Source: Tannerellaceae bacterium (GTDB lineage: Bacteria; Bacteroidota; Bacteroidia; Bacteroidales; Tannerellaceae). Taken from it: 64,000 nucleotides of DNA. The position numbers and the translations under genes were made by a program. The notes beneath the pieces were generated by a model. It ran no database searches and was not told where the DNA came from. It saw nothing but the letters and a program-made list of their open reading frames with translations. This document shows, in pieces, positions 35,849 through 45,600 of the stretch; within the stretch, counting starts at the first letter, position 1, and the number at the start of each line of letters is the position of its first letter. The stretch spans positions 43,335 to 107,334 of the forward strand of contig JAITRC010000004.1 of assembly GCA_031288615.1 (NCBI GenBank). Reading direction: 5' to 3'.

Positions 35849-37012
35849 ATGAGGAGAGCAGGAGCTATTTGGATACCCGTAGCTGTGGCGGCAGCCCTTG
35901 TTACCTGGAGTTGTTCGGATGCAGGGAAGAAGTTTACGGTAAGCGGTGAGGTGGTTCAGGCGGCAGACGAGACGTTATTTCTCGAGGCCGTCACGATGGA
36001 CGGAATCCAAGTGCTGGATTCTGTCCTTCTGGATGAATCGGGTAAATACCGGTTCAGTAGTCCGCGTCCCGAGTATCCGGAGTTCTACCGGCTTCGCCTC
36101 AATGACCGGCACATTCACTTTGCGATTGACTCTACCGAGTCAATAACCATCTCCACCTCCGCCACCGCCTTCGCCACCTCATACACCGTCGCCGGCTCAC
36201 CAAACAACGACGCCATACGGGAAATCTCACTGGCAACCCTCGAAGCCAATCAAGCGCTCACCCGCCTCCATAGGAGCATCCGGATGGGGCTGACGGACAA
36301 CGACCAATATACAGCCGCACGCTGGCAAATCGTAGAGGCTTACAAGAACATAGCTTTGCGCTACATCTACACCATACCTCACTCTACAGCTGCCTACTTC
36401 GCCCTCTTCCAGCAAGCCGACGGTATGCTCTTGTTCGATATCTACGACCGGAAAGACTCTAAAGCCTTTGGGGCTGTGGCAACAAGCTACGACCTCTTCT
36501 TCCGTGACGGAGCACGGGCGAAGCACCTCCGTGACGTAGCCTTACAATCATTGGCGGTTATCCGTCGGTCTACACAAAAGAATGGTCTTGAGGGCATTGA
36601 TGCGAAAGAAGTCGGGTTCCTGGACATCACCCTCCCTAATGTACACGGGAAGGTGATTTCGTTGTCCGACGTCATGCAGGGGAACGTAACCCTGATCAAT
36701 TTTACCGCCTATTCCACAGACTGGTCGCCCGCGATCAATATGAAACTGAACGACCTTCACGAGGCTTATGGGGAACGGGGGCTACTGATCTACCAGGTGT
36801 CCCTTGACAATGACGTGCACCTCTGGAGCAATGCCGCCATTAATGCCCCTTGGGTAACCGTCATTGATCCGCAATCCTACTACTCGGAGATAGCCGCTTT
36901 ATACGCCGTGCGTCAACTTCCGGCCTTCTTCCTCCTTGATCGTCTGGGGAATGTGGTCAAGCGCATTGAGCACATGGACGATATTGAGAAGGAAATCAAC
37001 CTGTACTTGTAA
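35849..37012 (+). CDS. Thioredoxin-fold lipoprotein lacking the CxxC pair (DUF4369 type)
   Basis: 387 residues. The signal peptide ends in a lipobox-like WSCS, so it is probably a lipoprotein. The N-terminal half is the beta-sandwich DUF4369 (FTVSGEVVQAADETLFLEA...). The C-terminal half is an AhpC/TlpA-like thioredoxin fold (FLDITLPNVHGKVISLSDV, VTLINFTAYSTDWSPAINMKL, AVRQLPAFFLLDRLGNVVKRI). Active relatives have WCxPC at the start of helix one; here the segment reads AYSTDWSPAINM with no cysteines, and the mature protein appears to have no redox pair. It is therefore probably a binding or structural protein. It directly precedes lptD in the same frame, with 9 bp between. Confidence 0.88.
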   Translation: MRRAGAIWIPVAVAAALVTWSCSDAGKKFTVSGEVVQAADETLFLEAVTMDGIQVLDSVLLDESGKYRFSSPRPEYPEFYRLRLNDRHIHFAIDSTESITISTSATAFATSYTVAGSPNNDAIREISLATLEANQALTRLHRSIRMGLTDNDQYTAARWQIVEAYKNIALRYIYTIPHSTAAYFALFQQADGMLLFDIYDRKDSKAFGAVATSYDLFFRDGARAKHLRDVALQSLAVIRRSTQKNGLEGIDAKEVGFLDITLPNVHGKVISLSDVMQGNVTLINFTAYSTDWSPAINMKLNDLHEAYGERGLLIYQVSLDNDVHLWSNAAINAPWVTVIDPQSYYSEIAALYAVRQLPAFFLLDRLGNVVKRIEHMDDIEKEINLYL

Positions 37013-37021
37013 CCTGTCCCT

Positions 37022-39682
37022 GTGTTTGCCGTAGTCCTGCTCTGCCTGCCCTTCCTTTCCGCTCCGGACTCTACGGCACGGAAGGACAATGCGTTGGAGG
37101 CGGAAGTGGCCTACGAAGCAGAGGATTCCATCGTGATGACGACCGGCAATAAGGCCTTCCTCTACGGGCAGGGCAAAGTCCATTATCAGGAAATTGAGTT
37201 GCAGTCCGAATACATCAGTATCAATATGGATAGCAGTCTGGTCTATGCCACCTTCGGACGCGATACGGCAGACCAGGAGTTCGGACACCCTCTCTTTAAG
37301 CAAGGAACGGAAGAGTACGAGTCCAAGTCCATGCGTTACAACTTCAAAACCCGCAAAGGCTACAGTCAAGGCTCCATCACCCGGCAGGGAGAAGGATACG
37401 TCACCGCCCATCACACCAAGAAGATGGCGGACGACGTACTGAACATGATGGACGGCAAGTACACCACCTGCGACGAACATGAACACCCCCATTTCTACAT
37501 CAAGCTGACCAAAGCCAAAGTCCGTCCACATAAAGACATCGTCTCTGGGCCGGTCTATTTGGTCATCGAAGATGTGCCCTTGCCCGTATGGTTGCCCTTT
37601 GCTTTCTTCCCCTTTTCATCGGAGTACTCGTCGGGAATCATCATGCCGTCTTACGGGGATGAGTCCCAACGGGGGTTCAATCTACATGACGGAGGCTACT
37701 ATTTTGCAATCAACGACCACATTGATCTTGCCTTGACGGGGGAAATCTATTCCAAAGGTTCATGGGGGCTTGCCGCTCGTTCCTCTTACCGCAAGCGGTA
37801 CAAGTTCTCAGGGAACTTCAACGCCTCTTACCTGGTCACAAAGACTGGGGACAAAGGATTGCCCGATTACAGCAAAAGCAAGGATTTCAAGGTTCAATGG
37901 ACACACTCCCAAGATGCCAAAGCCAACCCCTTCCGAACTTTCTCGGCCAGCGTAAACTACGCCACCTCCAGCTACGACCGTAATAACACAGGTAGCTACT
38001 ACCCTTCGGGAAGCGGGTATGCAGACGCCACACAAAGCAATAAAGGCTCTTCGATAAGTCTCACCCAACGGTTTCCCAACCTACCGCTTTCACTGTCCGG
38101 GACTATGAATATCAACCAGCGTTCCCGCGACTCGGCCATTGCCGTGACCCTGCCGGACATCACGGTGACCCTAAACCGCATCTATCCTCTCAAACGGAAG
38201 AACAAGGTAGGCAAAGACCGCTGGTACGAGAAAATCTCCATGAGTTACACGGGGTACCTGAGGAACAGTATTGATACGAAGGAAGACCTCCTATTCCATT
38301 CCCACCTTATACACGACTGGCGCAACGCCATGCAGCACAACATTCCTGTCAGTGCCACCTTCAATGTGTTCCAATACATCAACTTGACAGCTTCGGCGAA
38401 CTATAAGGAACGCTGGTATACCTCCCGCATTGAGGAGGGTTTTGATATGGAACGGCAGCAAGTGGCCGCTGTGGATACTTCCTACGGCTTCTATAGGGTG
38501 TATGACTTCAACGGGGCTCTTTCAGCATCAACCACTATCTACGGGGACTTTCTTTTCCTACCGGCAGTCCAGCGTCTGCTACGCATCAAACAGATACGCC
38601 ACCGCCTGGAACCATCAATCAGTTTCAGTGCAACACCGGACTTCGGGTCGGCAGCGTTCGGTTACTACCAAACACTTCACTACACCCGTGCAGACGGTGA
38701 AACAGTAACATACACCTATTCACCCTTCCGCCACAATCAGTTCGGGGTACCGGGGCGAGGGCGTTCGGGAAGCCTGAACTTTTCGGTAAACAATAACGTG
38801 GAGGCTAAGGTTCTATCCGAGACAGACTCCACAGGGGAGCGTAAGATAAGCCTCATTGACAAGCTGTCGGCAGGAATGAGCTACAACATGGCGGCGGATT
38901 CTTTCCGGTGGAGCGATATGAGTGTAGGGCTACGCCTGAAGTTTTCCAAGTCTTATTCCCTGAACCTGAACGGTACATTCGACACTTATACCTATCGACT
39001 GGTGGGCGAAGGGAGCAACCGCCGCCTGGAACGCCAAAACGTACCACGCTGGCAAGCGGGCAAAGGCTTGGGAAGGCTTATCTCAACGGGTACGAGTTTC
39101 TCCTATACCTTCAACAACGAGACGTTCAAGAAATGGTTTTCCGGCAACGATACACCTGAAAATGAAGGTAAAAAGAAGGTCCCCGAGAACTTGGGAGAGG
39201 AGGGGGATGACCACACTTTGCCGGAGGAGGAAGGAGCTGGTGAAGAAAAGCGTTCCCGTCTGCTTGGCGCAAAGAAAGAGGTCGGGGAGACGGATGCAGA
39301 CGGTTATGCGGTGGCAAAAGTTCCCTGGAGCCTATCGTTCAGCTACAGCATGCGGCTGGGGTACGACCGCCAAAATATAGACTTCCGGCGCCTGGAATAC
39401 AAGTATGCCGTCACCCACTCACTTAGTTTCAATGGGAATATCCAGCCGACCAAGCACTGGAACTTTAACTTCAATGCCACCTACGACTTCGATACCAAAC
39501 GGATTTCTTACATGACCTGTAACGTGACGCGAGACCTGCATTGCTTCCGGATGTCGGGGAGCTTTGTGCCCGTCGGGCCTTACAAGTCCTACTCCTTTTC
39601 AATAGCGGTGAACTCATCCCTGCTGAAGGACCTCAAATACGACCAAAGCAGCAACTATAGAGACGCTCAGCAGTGGTATTAG
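37022..39682 (+). CDS. lptD: LPS-assembly outer membrane protein LptD
   Basis: 886 residues from GTG at 37022; a stop codon 10-12 bases upstream in the same frame rules out any earlier start. A short signal-like segment (FAVVLLCLPFLSAPDS) lacks the usual positive residues. The N-terminal OstA/LptA-like domain (EDSIVMTTGNKAFLYGQGKVHYQ...) would receive LPS from the periplasmic bridge. A large beta-barrel follows, with PLPVWLPFAFFPFSSEYSSGIIMPSYGDESQRGF at the junction, typical of Bacteroidota LptD. An acidic insert of about 50 residues lies near 710-760. Inner and bridge Lpt genes are not in the window. It meets the giant surface-protein gene tail to tail with a 4-bp overlap. Confidence 0.88.
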   Translation: MFAVVLLCLPFLSAPDSTARKDNALEAEVAYEAEDSIVMTTGNKAFLYGQGKVHYQEIELQSEYISINMDSSLVYATFGRDTADQEFGHPLFKQGTEEYESKSMRYNFKTRKGYSQGSITRQGEGYVTAHHTKKMADDVLNMMDGKYTTCDEHEHPHFYIKLTKAKVRPHKDIVSGPVYLVIEDVPLPVWLPFAFFPFSSEYSSGIIMPSYGDESQRGFNLHDGGYYFAINDHIDLALTGEIYSKGSWGLAARSSYRKRYKFSGNFNASYLVTKTGDKGLPDYSKSKDFKVQWTHSQDAKANPFRTFSASVNYATSSYDRNNTGSYYPSGSGYADATQSNKGSSISLTQRFPNLPLSLSGTMNINQRSRDSAIAVTLPDITVTLNRIYPLKRKNKVGKDRWYEKISMSYTGYLRNSIDTKEDLLFHSHLIHDWRNAMQHNIPVSATFNVFQYINLTASANYKERWYTSRIEEGFDMERQQVAAVDTSYGFYRVYDFNGALSASTTIYGDFLFLPAVQRLLRIKQIRHRLEPSISFSATPDFGSAAFGYYQTLHYTRADGETVTYTYSPFRHNQFGVPGRGRSGSLNFSVNNNVEAKVLSETDSTGERKISLIDKLSAGMSYNMAADSFRWSDMSVGLRLKFSKSYSLNLNGTFDTYTYRLVGEGSNRRLERQNVPRWQAGKGLGRLISTGTSFSYTFNNETFKKWFSGNDTPENEGKKKVPENLGEEGDDHTLPEEEGAGEEKRSRLLGAKKEVGETDADGYAVAKVPWSLSFSYSMRLGYDRQNIDFRRLEYKYAVTHSLSFNGNIQPTKHWNFNFNATYDFDTKRISYMTCNVTRDLHCFRMSGSFVPVGPYKSYSFSIAVNSSLLKDLKYDQSSNYRDAQQWY

Positions 39683-42600
39683 GGCACAATGAATTTCACG
39701 GTCAGTGGCCTGTTCCCATCCTTTTCGGCATAAAGGATATAAACGCCGGAGGGAAGCGTGACGGGATAGAGCCAATAGTCAGCTTCGGGTACAAGGGAGG
39801 GAGCCACCTGTTCTGTAGTGGAGAACCGTGCAATGGTTACGCCGGTCAGGGAAAAGAGGGAGAAACGGTATCCATTCAGTCGTCCGCCGAGCTGCAGACA
39901 GCCTTCCTTATATACGACGATAGGAGCACTTCCGACCTCAAAGGAAGGCTGATTGGAGGTGATTGATTGAAGCGTGATATCAATGTGGAATGTATCGTGC
40001 GCCGCCGCAGAACCGATAGAGAAGGTGTATCCGCCGTTTTCAAGTATGTCATTGTGAGTCAGAATGATACCATTACTCTTGACCACAAGTTTTGAAGAGG
40101 TAAGATTCTGAGGAGGGGTCACAGTGAAGTTAAAAAGGAGGTCGGTATGCCTATTATACGTACCGGAGGGTGGTGCTACGAGTATATCAGCGGGAGGCGG
40201 GTTGATGATGACGGTAAAGAAATTCATCGCTACGGACTGTATTACCACGTTCTGGTTCTTACCACAGTTAAAGAGGTATTGTTGGTCGGGAAAGGCGACA
40301 GGGGTGATACTGTTTCCGTCGGAGGTGGTGGCAATGGGGAGAATGTCTTCGAGGCCGGACTCGGTTTGCAGGGTGAAAGAGATGTCGTCTTCTTGGGAAA
40401 AAATGTGGACACCGTCACCGGGTGAATCGGTGGCATAGTGAACTCCGGATGGTAAAGTAGAAGGCAGGGTAAGGGTGAAGATAGGCGGGAGATTAATCAC
40501 AGGGCTATACGTGAGGTCTTGCCCTGCGCCTGCGGGGATGGTAAAGGAAAAACTGAACACGTCGGGTGATATCTCCGTACGGGTGACAGTTATTCCGGTA
40601 AGCTCGGCGACAGGGATAGAAGATACACCGGCGTCCCGTTGTATGGTGAAAGTAAACGCTACATCGGGTGCATGCCGGTAAATGACGTTACCGATAGGAG
40701 AGCCTGTGGCGTAATGGAGCTGGGAGGTGGACGAAAGGTCGGGTAGGATAATGACGTGGTAGGAGGCGGTGAGCGACACGGTGATGTTCGCCGAACCAGT
40801 ACCGTAGACAATATACTGGTTCGTGCCGGGCTTGGGGGTGAGCGTTTCGGAGGAGGTGGGAGAGGAGGCGGTGACAACATACCGGACATTGGCAAAGGCG
40901 GGGTCTATCGCAAGTTCGAAGGTGTCCCGGAAGGGGGTTCCGGAGAGGTGAACCCACGTACCGGCTATTTTGTTGGGGCCTCCTGAGACGTACGTAAATC
41001 CTTCGGGTAGAGAGGGGAGAGTACAGGTGACGAGGGGGGGCGTCTTGATGTCGGGAGTAACGGAACCGGTAACGGCAAAAGAATATTCATACCGGTTTCC
41101 GGAGTAGACGGCGGGATTGAGGGTGACCCCATTGACAGTGACCGCAGGCACGAACGAAGCGTAATTCTCCGTCGGGCGGAGGGTGAAGAAGAAACGCTGA
41201 GAGGGGAATCGGCTATAACTACCGGCTTGCTTGGGGTAATCGGAAGATACATTGGCAGGGGGCTGGTCATAGACGATGCCTACGGGGAGTTCGGGGAGCG
41301 TGATGGTGAACTTATCTACAGAGACGGATATTTCGGTATTACCGGTGGAAATCACCTCGTATGTATAGGGTTTATCGGCCACATTCTGCACGACAGCACC
41401 GTTTGAGGCGGTGACCTTAAGGTTAAAAGGCATACTCCCCATAGCCCCTTCGTCGCGAATGATGGCAAAGGTATCCATCTGTGTGGCGACATTGGGTGAG
41501 AAACGGTAGACACCGCTATCCCGAAGGGAGACGTCGTACTTGATGAAAGGACGGAGTATAGGGTCAATAGGAAGGTATGTGAATTTGCGGTAATTCAAGC
41601 CGATGGAGAGGGTGAAGTCGGACTCGGCGAGGCAGGAATAACGATAGACATTATCCTTAGGGTTTGTGTCTTCGTCGATAAGGATAAGCTGGCCGACTTT
41701 GACAAGGGGTACGGCTTGGGCAAAAACTTCGCTTGTTTGGAGGGAAAAAGAGAAACTGCCATTTGTGGAAAAGCGTATACTACCGGCAGAGTAAGGTGCT
41801 ACGTAGGTCAACCCTTCGGGGAGTGGGGGGAAGGTGACGGTCTTATAAGGTAGGGAGACCGTGACATCCATATCGCCGGTACCGGTGAAAACGTATTTGT
41901 AGGTGTCACCTACGACGGAAGTCGGTTGCAAGGTGATGTTGGTTGAGGTTTTGACGAGAGGAAGGATGAAGGCATATTCGGGAAGCACCTTGATGGAGAA
42001 ACTGTCTTTCCAATCGGTATATTGATGGTAAGCAGGTGCTTGGTTACTTCTCTCGCCGATATAAAAGACGCCTTCGGGAGGAGCAGAGAGGGTGACGCAG
42101 CTGTATTGCAGGCTGATCACGGGGGTGACGTTGTCATTTACAATGAAGGAGAAACGGTATACGTGGTTAGCTTGCGGGTCGGGAGGGATGGTCTTCCCGT
42201 CGACTACGACGAGGATATCCACTTCGGTGTAGGGTGGTTTGAGTCGGAGAAAGAATTCGTAAGGTTCTCCGGCGAGCAATTCCCCTTCTTCAGGTTCGCT
42301 ACCTCCGGCAAAGGCCAGTATATTGACAAGTTGAGGATCAATGGGATTGAGTGTGACGCGGTAGAACGGGATGGAGATGCTAACCTGAGCGGAGCCTGTT
42401 CCTTGAGTGAAGAAGGAGAAGATGTAGGTCGCTTGATCTTCGTCGGAATCTTCCGACAGCACGGGAATGATGGGCACATTGTTAATCTTTACCAGTGGCG
42501 GGTCTCCTCCGACGACTTGTGCGCGATTGACCTTAATGGCAAAAACCACCTCCGTCTGTTCGGGGGAGAGGATATACTCTCCGGCGGTGAAAAGAGGCTT

Positions 42601-45600
42601 TCCGGCAGAGGTAGTCCCTGAACAATAGGTCAGCCCTACCGGCAGTTTGTCGGGAAGAACCAGGCGGTAATACTCCATTTTAAAGGAGAGGTTGTCAATA
42701 TCTTCCCCTCCGGATAAGGTGTAGCGGATCGTTTCGTCGACGGGTTGCCCTACGACAGGCGTTTCTCCCCGCAGGAGGGAGAGGCGAGCATTCTTATGCA
42801 CTTCGTTCAAGCGCACCGAAAAGGAGAAGACAGCATCCCGATTGGCGGCGCAATACCATGTTCCGGGTTCGAAGTCACCGACATACAAGACCCCTTCGGG
42901 CAGTACAGGCAAGACAATGGAGGAGAGTATCGGGAAGCCTACAGCGATGGAAACCTTATACCCTTCGATTTCACTGAAGGGAGGAGTATCAATGTGGTAA
43001 ACGCGGGTACTATCTGTAGCCTTGACTGTGGTGACGAGGCCGAAAGAGGAAGTGACTACGGGTTCAACTTGGCGGTATCTTTTTGAGCGCAGCAGGGCGA
43101 AAGAATCTTTGACGGGCTGTGACATGGGATAGGTGTACACTCCACCATTGAGGTAAGCGTCGCCTTCCTTGCCGCTGAAGTAAGAAAGTCCTTCGGGGAG
43201 TTCGGCGGGTAAGGGGAGGTTGATTTGTCCGCTGATAAGGCCGGTAATGGTGATGACGGCTGGGCCGGCGAGGTCATTGATGACATACCTATATCGTTTT
43301 TCGCCGACCATTCCTTCGAAGCGCGGTGTTTGCGTTCCGGAGGAAGCCACGGCGGGGATAAAGTCTCCCGCCGTTGGAGAGACAAGTAGGTCGAAGGTAA
43401 AGGTAGAGCCAGGTATACAGTAATAGTCTTTTCCGTTAGGAGCACCCACAAAATCCACCTCATCGGGCTTTCCGGCGGTGAGGAGGGAGACCTTGAAATT
43501 CGGCAGGTCAATCTTCACTTCCGCATTGCTTCCCTGCGCCGTGATTTTGTAACGGAACATCATGTCGTCAATCACTTCGTAAGGCTCAACCTTTATCCCC
43601 TTGACGGTCACGAGGGGGAGCAGCCCTATGCGAGAGGAAGAGAGGTCAAGGGTGAGGGTGTCGAGAAAGGTCGCGCCCGTAGGGTAAGTATATTTTCCGG
43701 CTCGCAAGTTGGAGGAAAGGTTGTAGTTAAGCCCTTCAGGCAAGAGTGAAGGGAGTATGACGGTGTCGAAAGAGAAGTAGATGTCGAAAGCACCGCTGTG
43801 AATTTCATTCAAGGTGAAGGAGACAATGTTTGCATTCACTAACACATGAGGGATGGTATCCCTTATACCGGAGACATCCCTGACAAAGACAACTCGTACG
43901 CCTTTGTCGGGGGGCACCTCCGAGAGATTGAGGGAGAAAGAGAATGGATGGCCGGGCGAATGGAAATACTCGCCGCCCTGTTCATTGAGGTCGGCATAGT
44001 GAACAGGTTCAGGCAGTTGATTGGGTGTTGGGAGCTTAATCGTCTCATAGTTAAAGGCGATGGAAATATCCGCAGCACGTTTAGCGGTAAACTCGTACCA
44101 GTAGGTATAGGTATTCAGGCCGTCATCCCTCTTTATGGAGTCAATAGCTGCAGGGGAAGGAGTGATGGAGACTGCGGGAGTGACGTAACGGTATCGTCCG
44201 GAGGTGGTGATACCGAAGGTATCGACGCAATCTTCCTCTATGTTGGGATAGATAAACTTACCTTCATGGAAGCCTTCAGTATAAGCAGCTCCTTCGGGAA
44301 GCGAAGGGAAAGTGAAGACATGATAGGCATCTTCCCGAAAATGGAGCAGTATATCGGAGTCTACTTGGACGTTGCAACTCAGGAGGGAAGTAGGTCGTGT
44401 TATATCTTGGGTGACCTTTTGAGTCAGCTCGTTCCAACGGGCGGCAATGATCTGCGTGGTCAAGCTTCCCTTAACTTGTAGATTGCCCCATGAGAGGGCA
44501 AAGTCACGTGAATATTGCCCCATGACGCCGGTATAATACCCTTCCTTAGAAGTAGAGTTGTCATGGTAATGAAGAGAGGTGGCGTCAAATTCGGGAAGAG
44601 CGGGAAAGCGGACGGTACGCTGGTTTTCGTGATTGACAAAGAGGATTGTGTTGCTTTGCAAGGTGATACTATACCAAAAAGAATAGTTTTCGTTAACGTG
44701 TCCTTGATCATTATTAACATATGTAAGAGGCACGAGATTGGCGGAAACATGAGGGGGTGGAGAAGAGGTAGGTAGGCAGACCGCCAAGTCTAGCGTTACA
44801 GCCTCCGGCGGATAGGGGGCGAAATAAAAAGTGGTATCGGGAGAAAAAGAAGGAGGCCGGATGTCGCCAAGAGAAAATTCGTCTACTGGGGTAAAGCCCT
44901 GAGGGAAGCGTGTCAGGGAGAGGGTGAAGAAGGAGGCATTTGTCACCTGCTTTTGGAACAAGGCGGGAGCGAGACAGTCTTGCGCCGAACTTTCTATGAA
45001 CTTGAGTTTGAGCTTAGCGCCAGCGAAGAATTTCGTGTCATGCCAATCGGGTGCGGTAAAGGAGAAACGGTAGAAGCCTTCACCAAGCTGTTCGACCTGA
45101 GAGACCGTATGGAAATCTTCGAGCAAGAGTCGGAAGAAGGTGGGAGGCGTGGGGTTGGTGTTTCGAACCACAACCGAGAAAGTTTCACCCGGGGCCAGGA
45201 GGTAAATCTGATCGGGGGAAGGCTGGCCAGAAAATTCGGAACTGCTGGGGTATTCTATATACTGTGTACCGTAGGCGGGATTGCCGATAGGGGGCAGTTG
45301 TAGGGTAAGACAGTCAAAATAATGCCGCAGGGAGACGTCTTCGGCGTTTTGAAAGTTGACATAGTAGCGATAGTTATAAACCCTGCCGGAGGAGGTATTG
45401 GTCTGCTGATCGTAAAAGAGTTCCTTTTGGAAAACGCCTCCTTTGAAAATCCCTATATGGGAACCGAATTTAGTGTGTGACGAAGGAACGAAGACGGAGA
45501 AATCTAAGGTTGCGTCGAGGAGTGCGGGTACACCGTTGGGGTTGGAGGTGGGATAGTTGGGGGTAAAAGTGACCACATCACTTTTCTCAAAGTGTATTGT

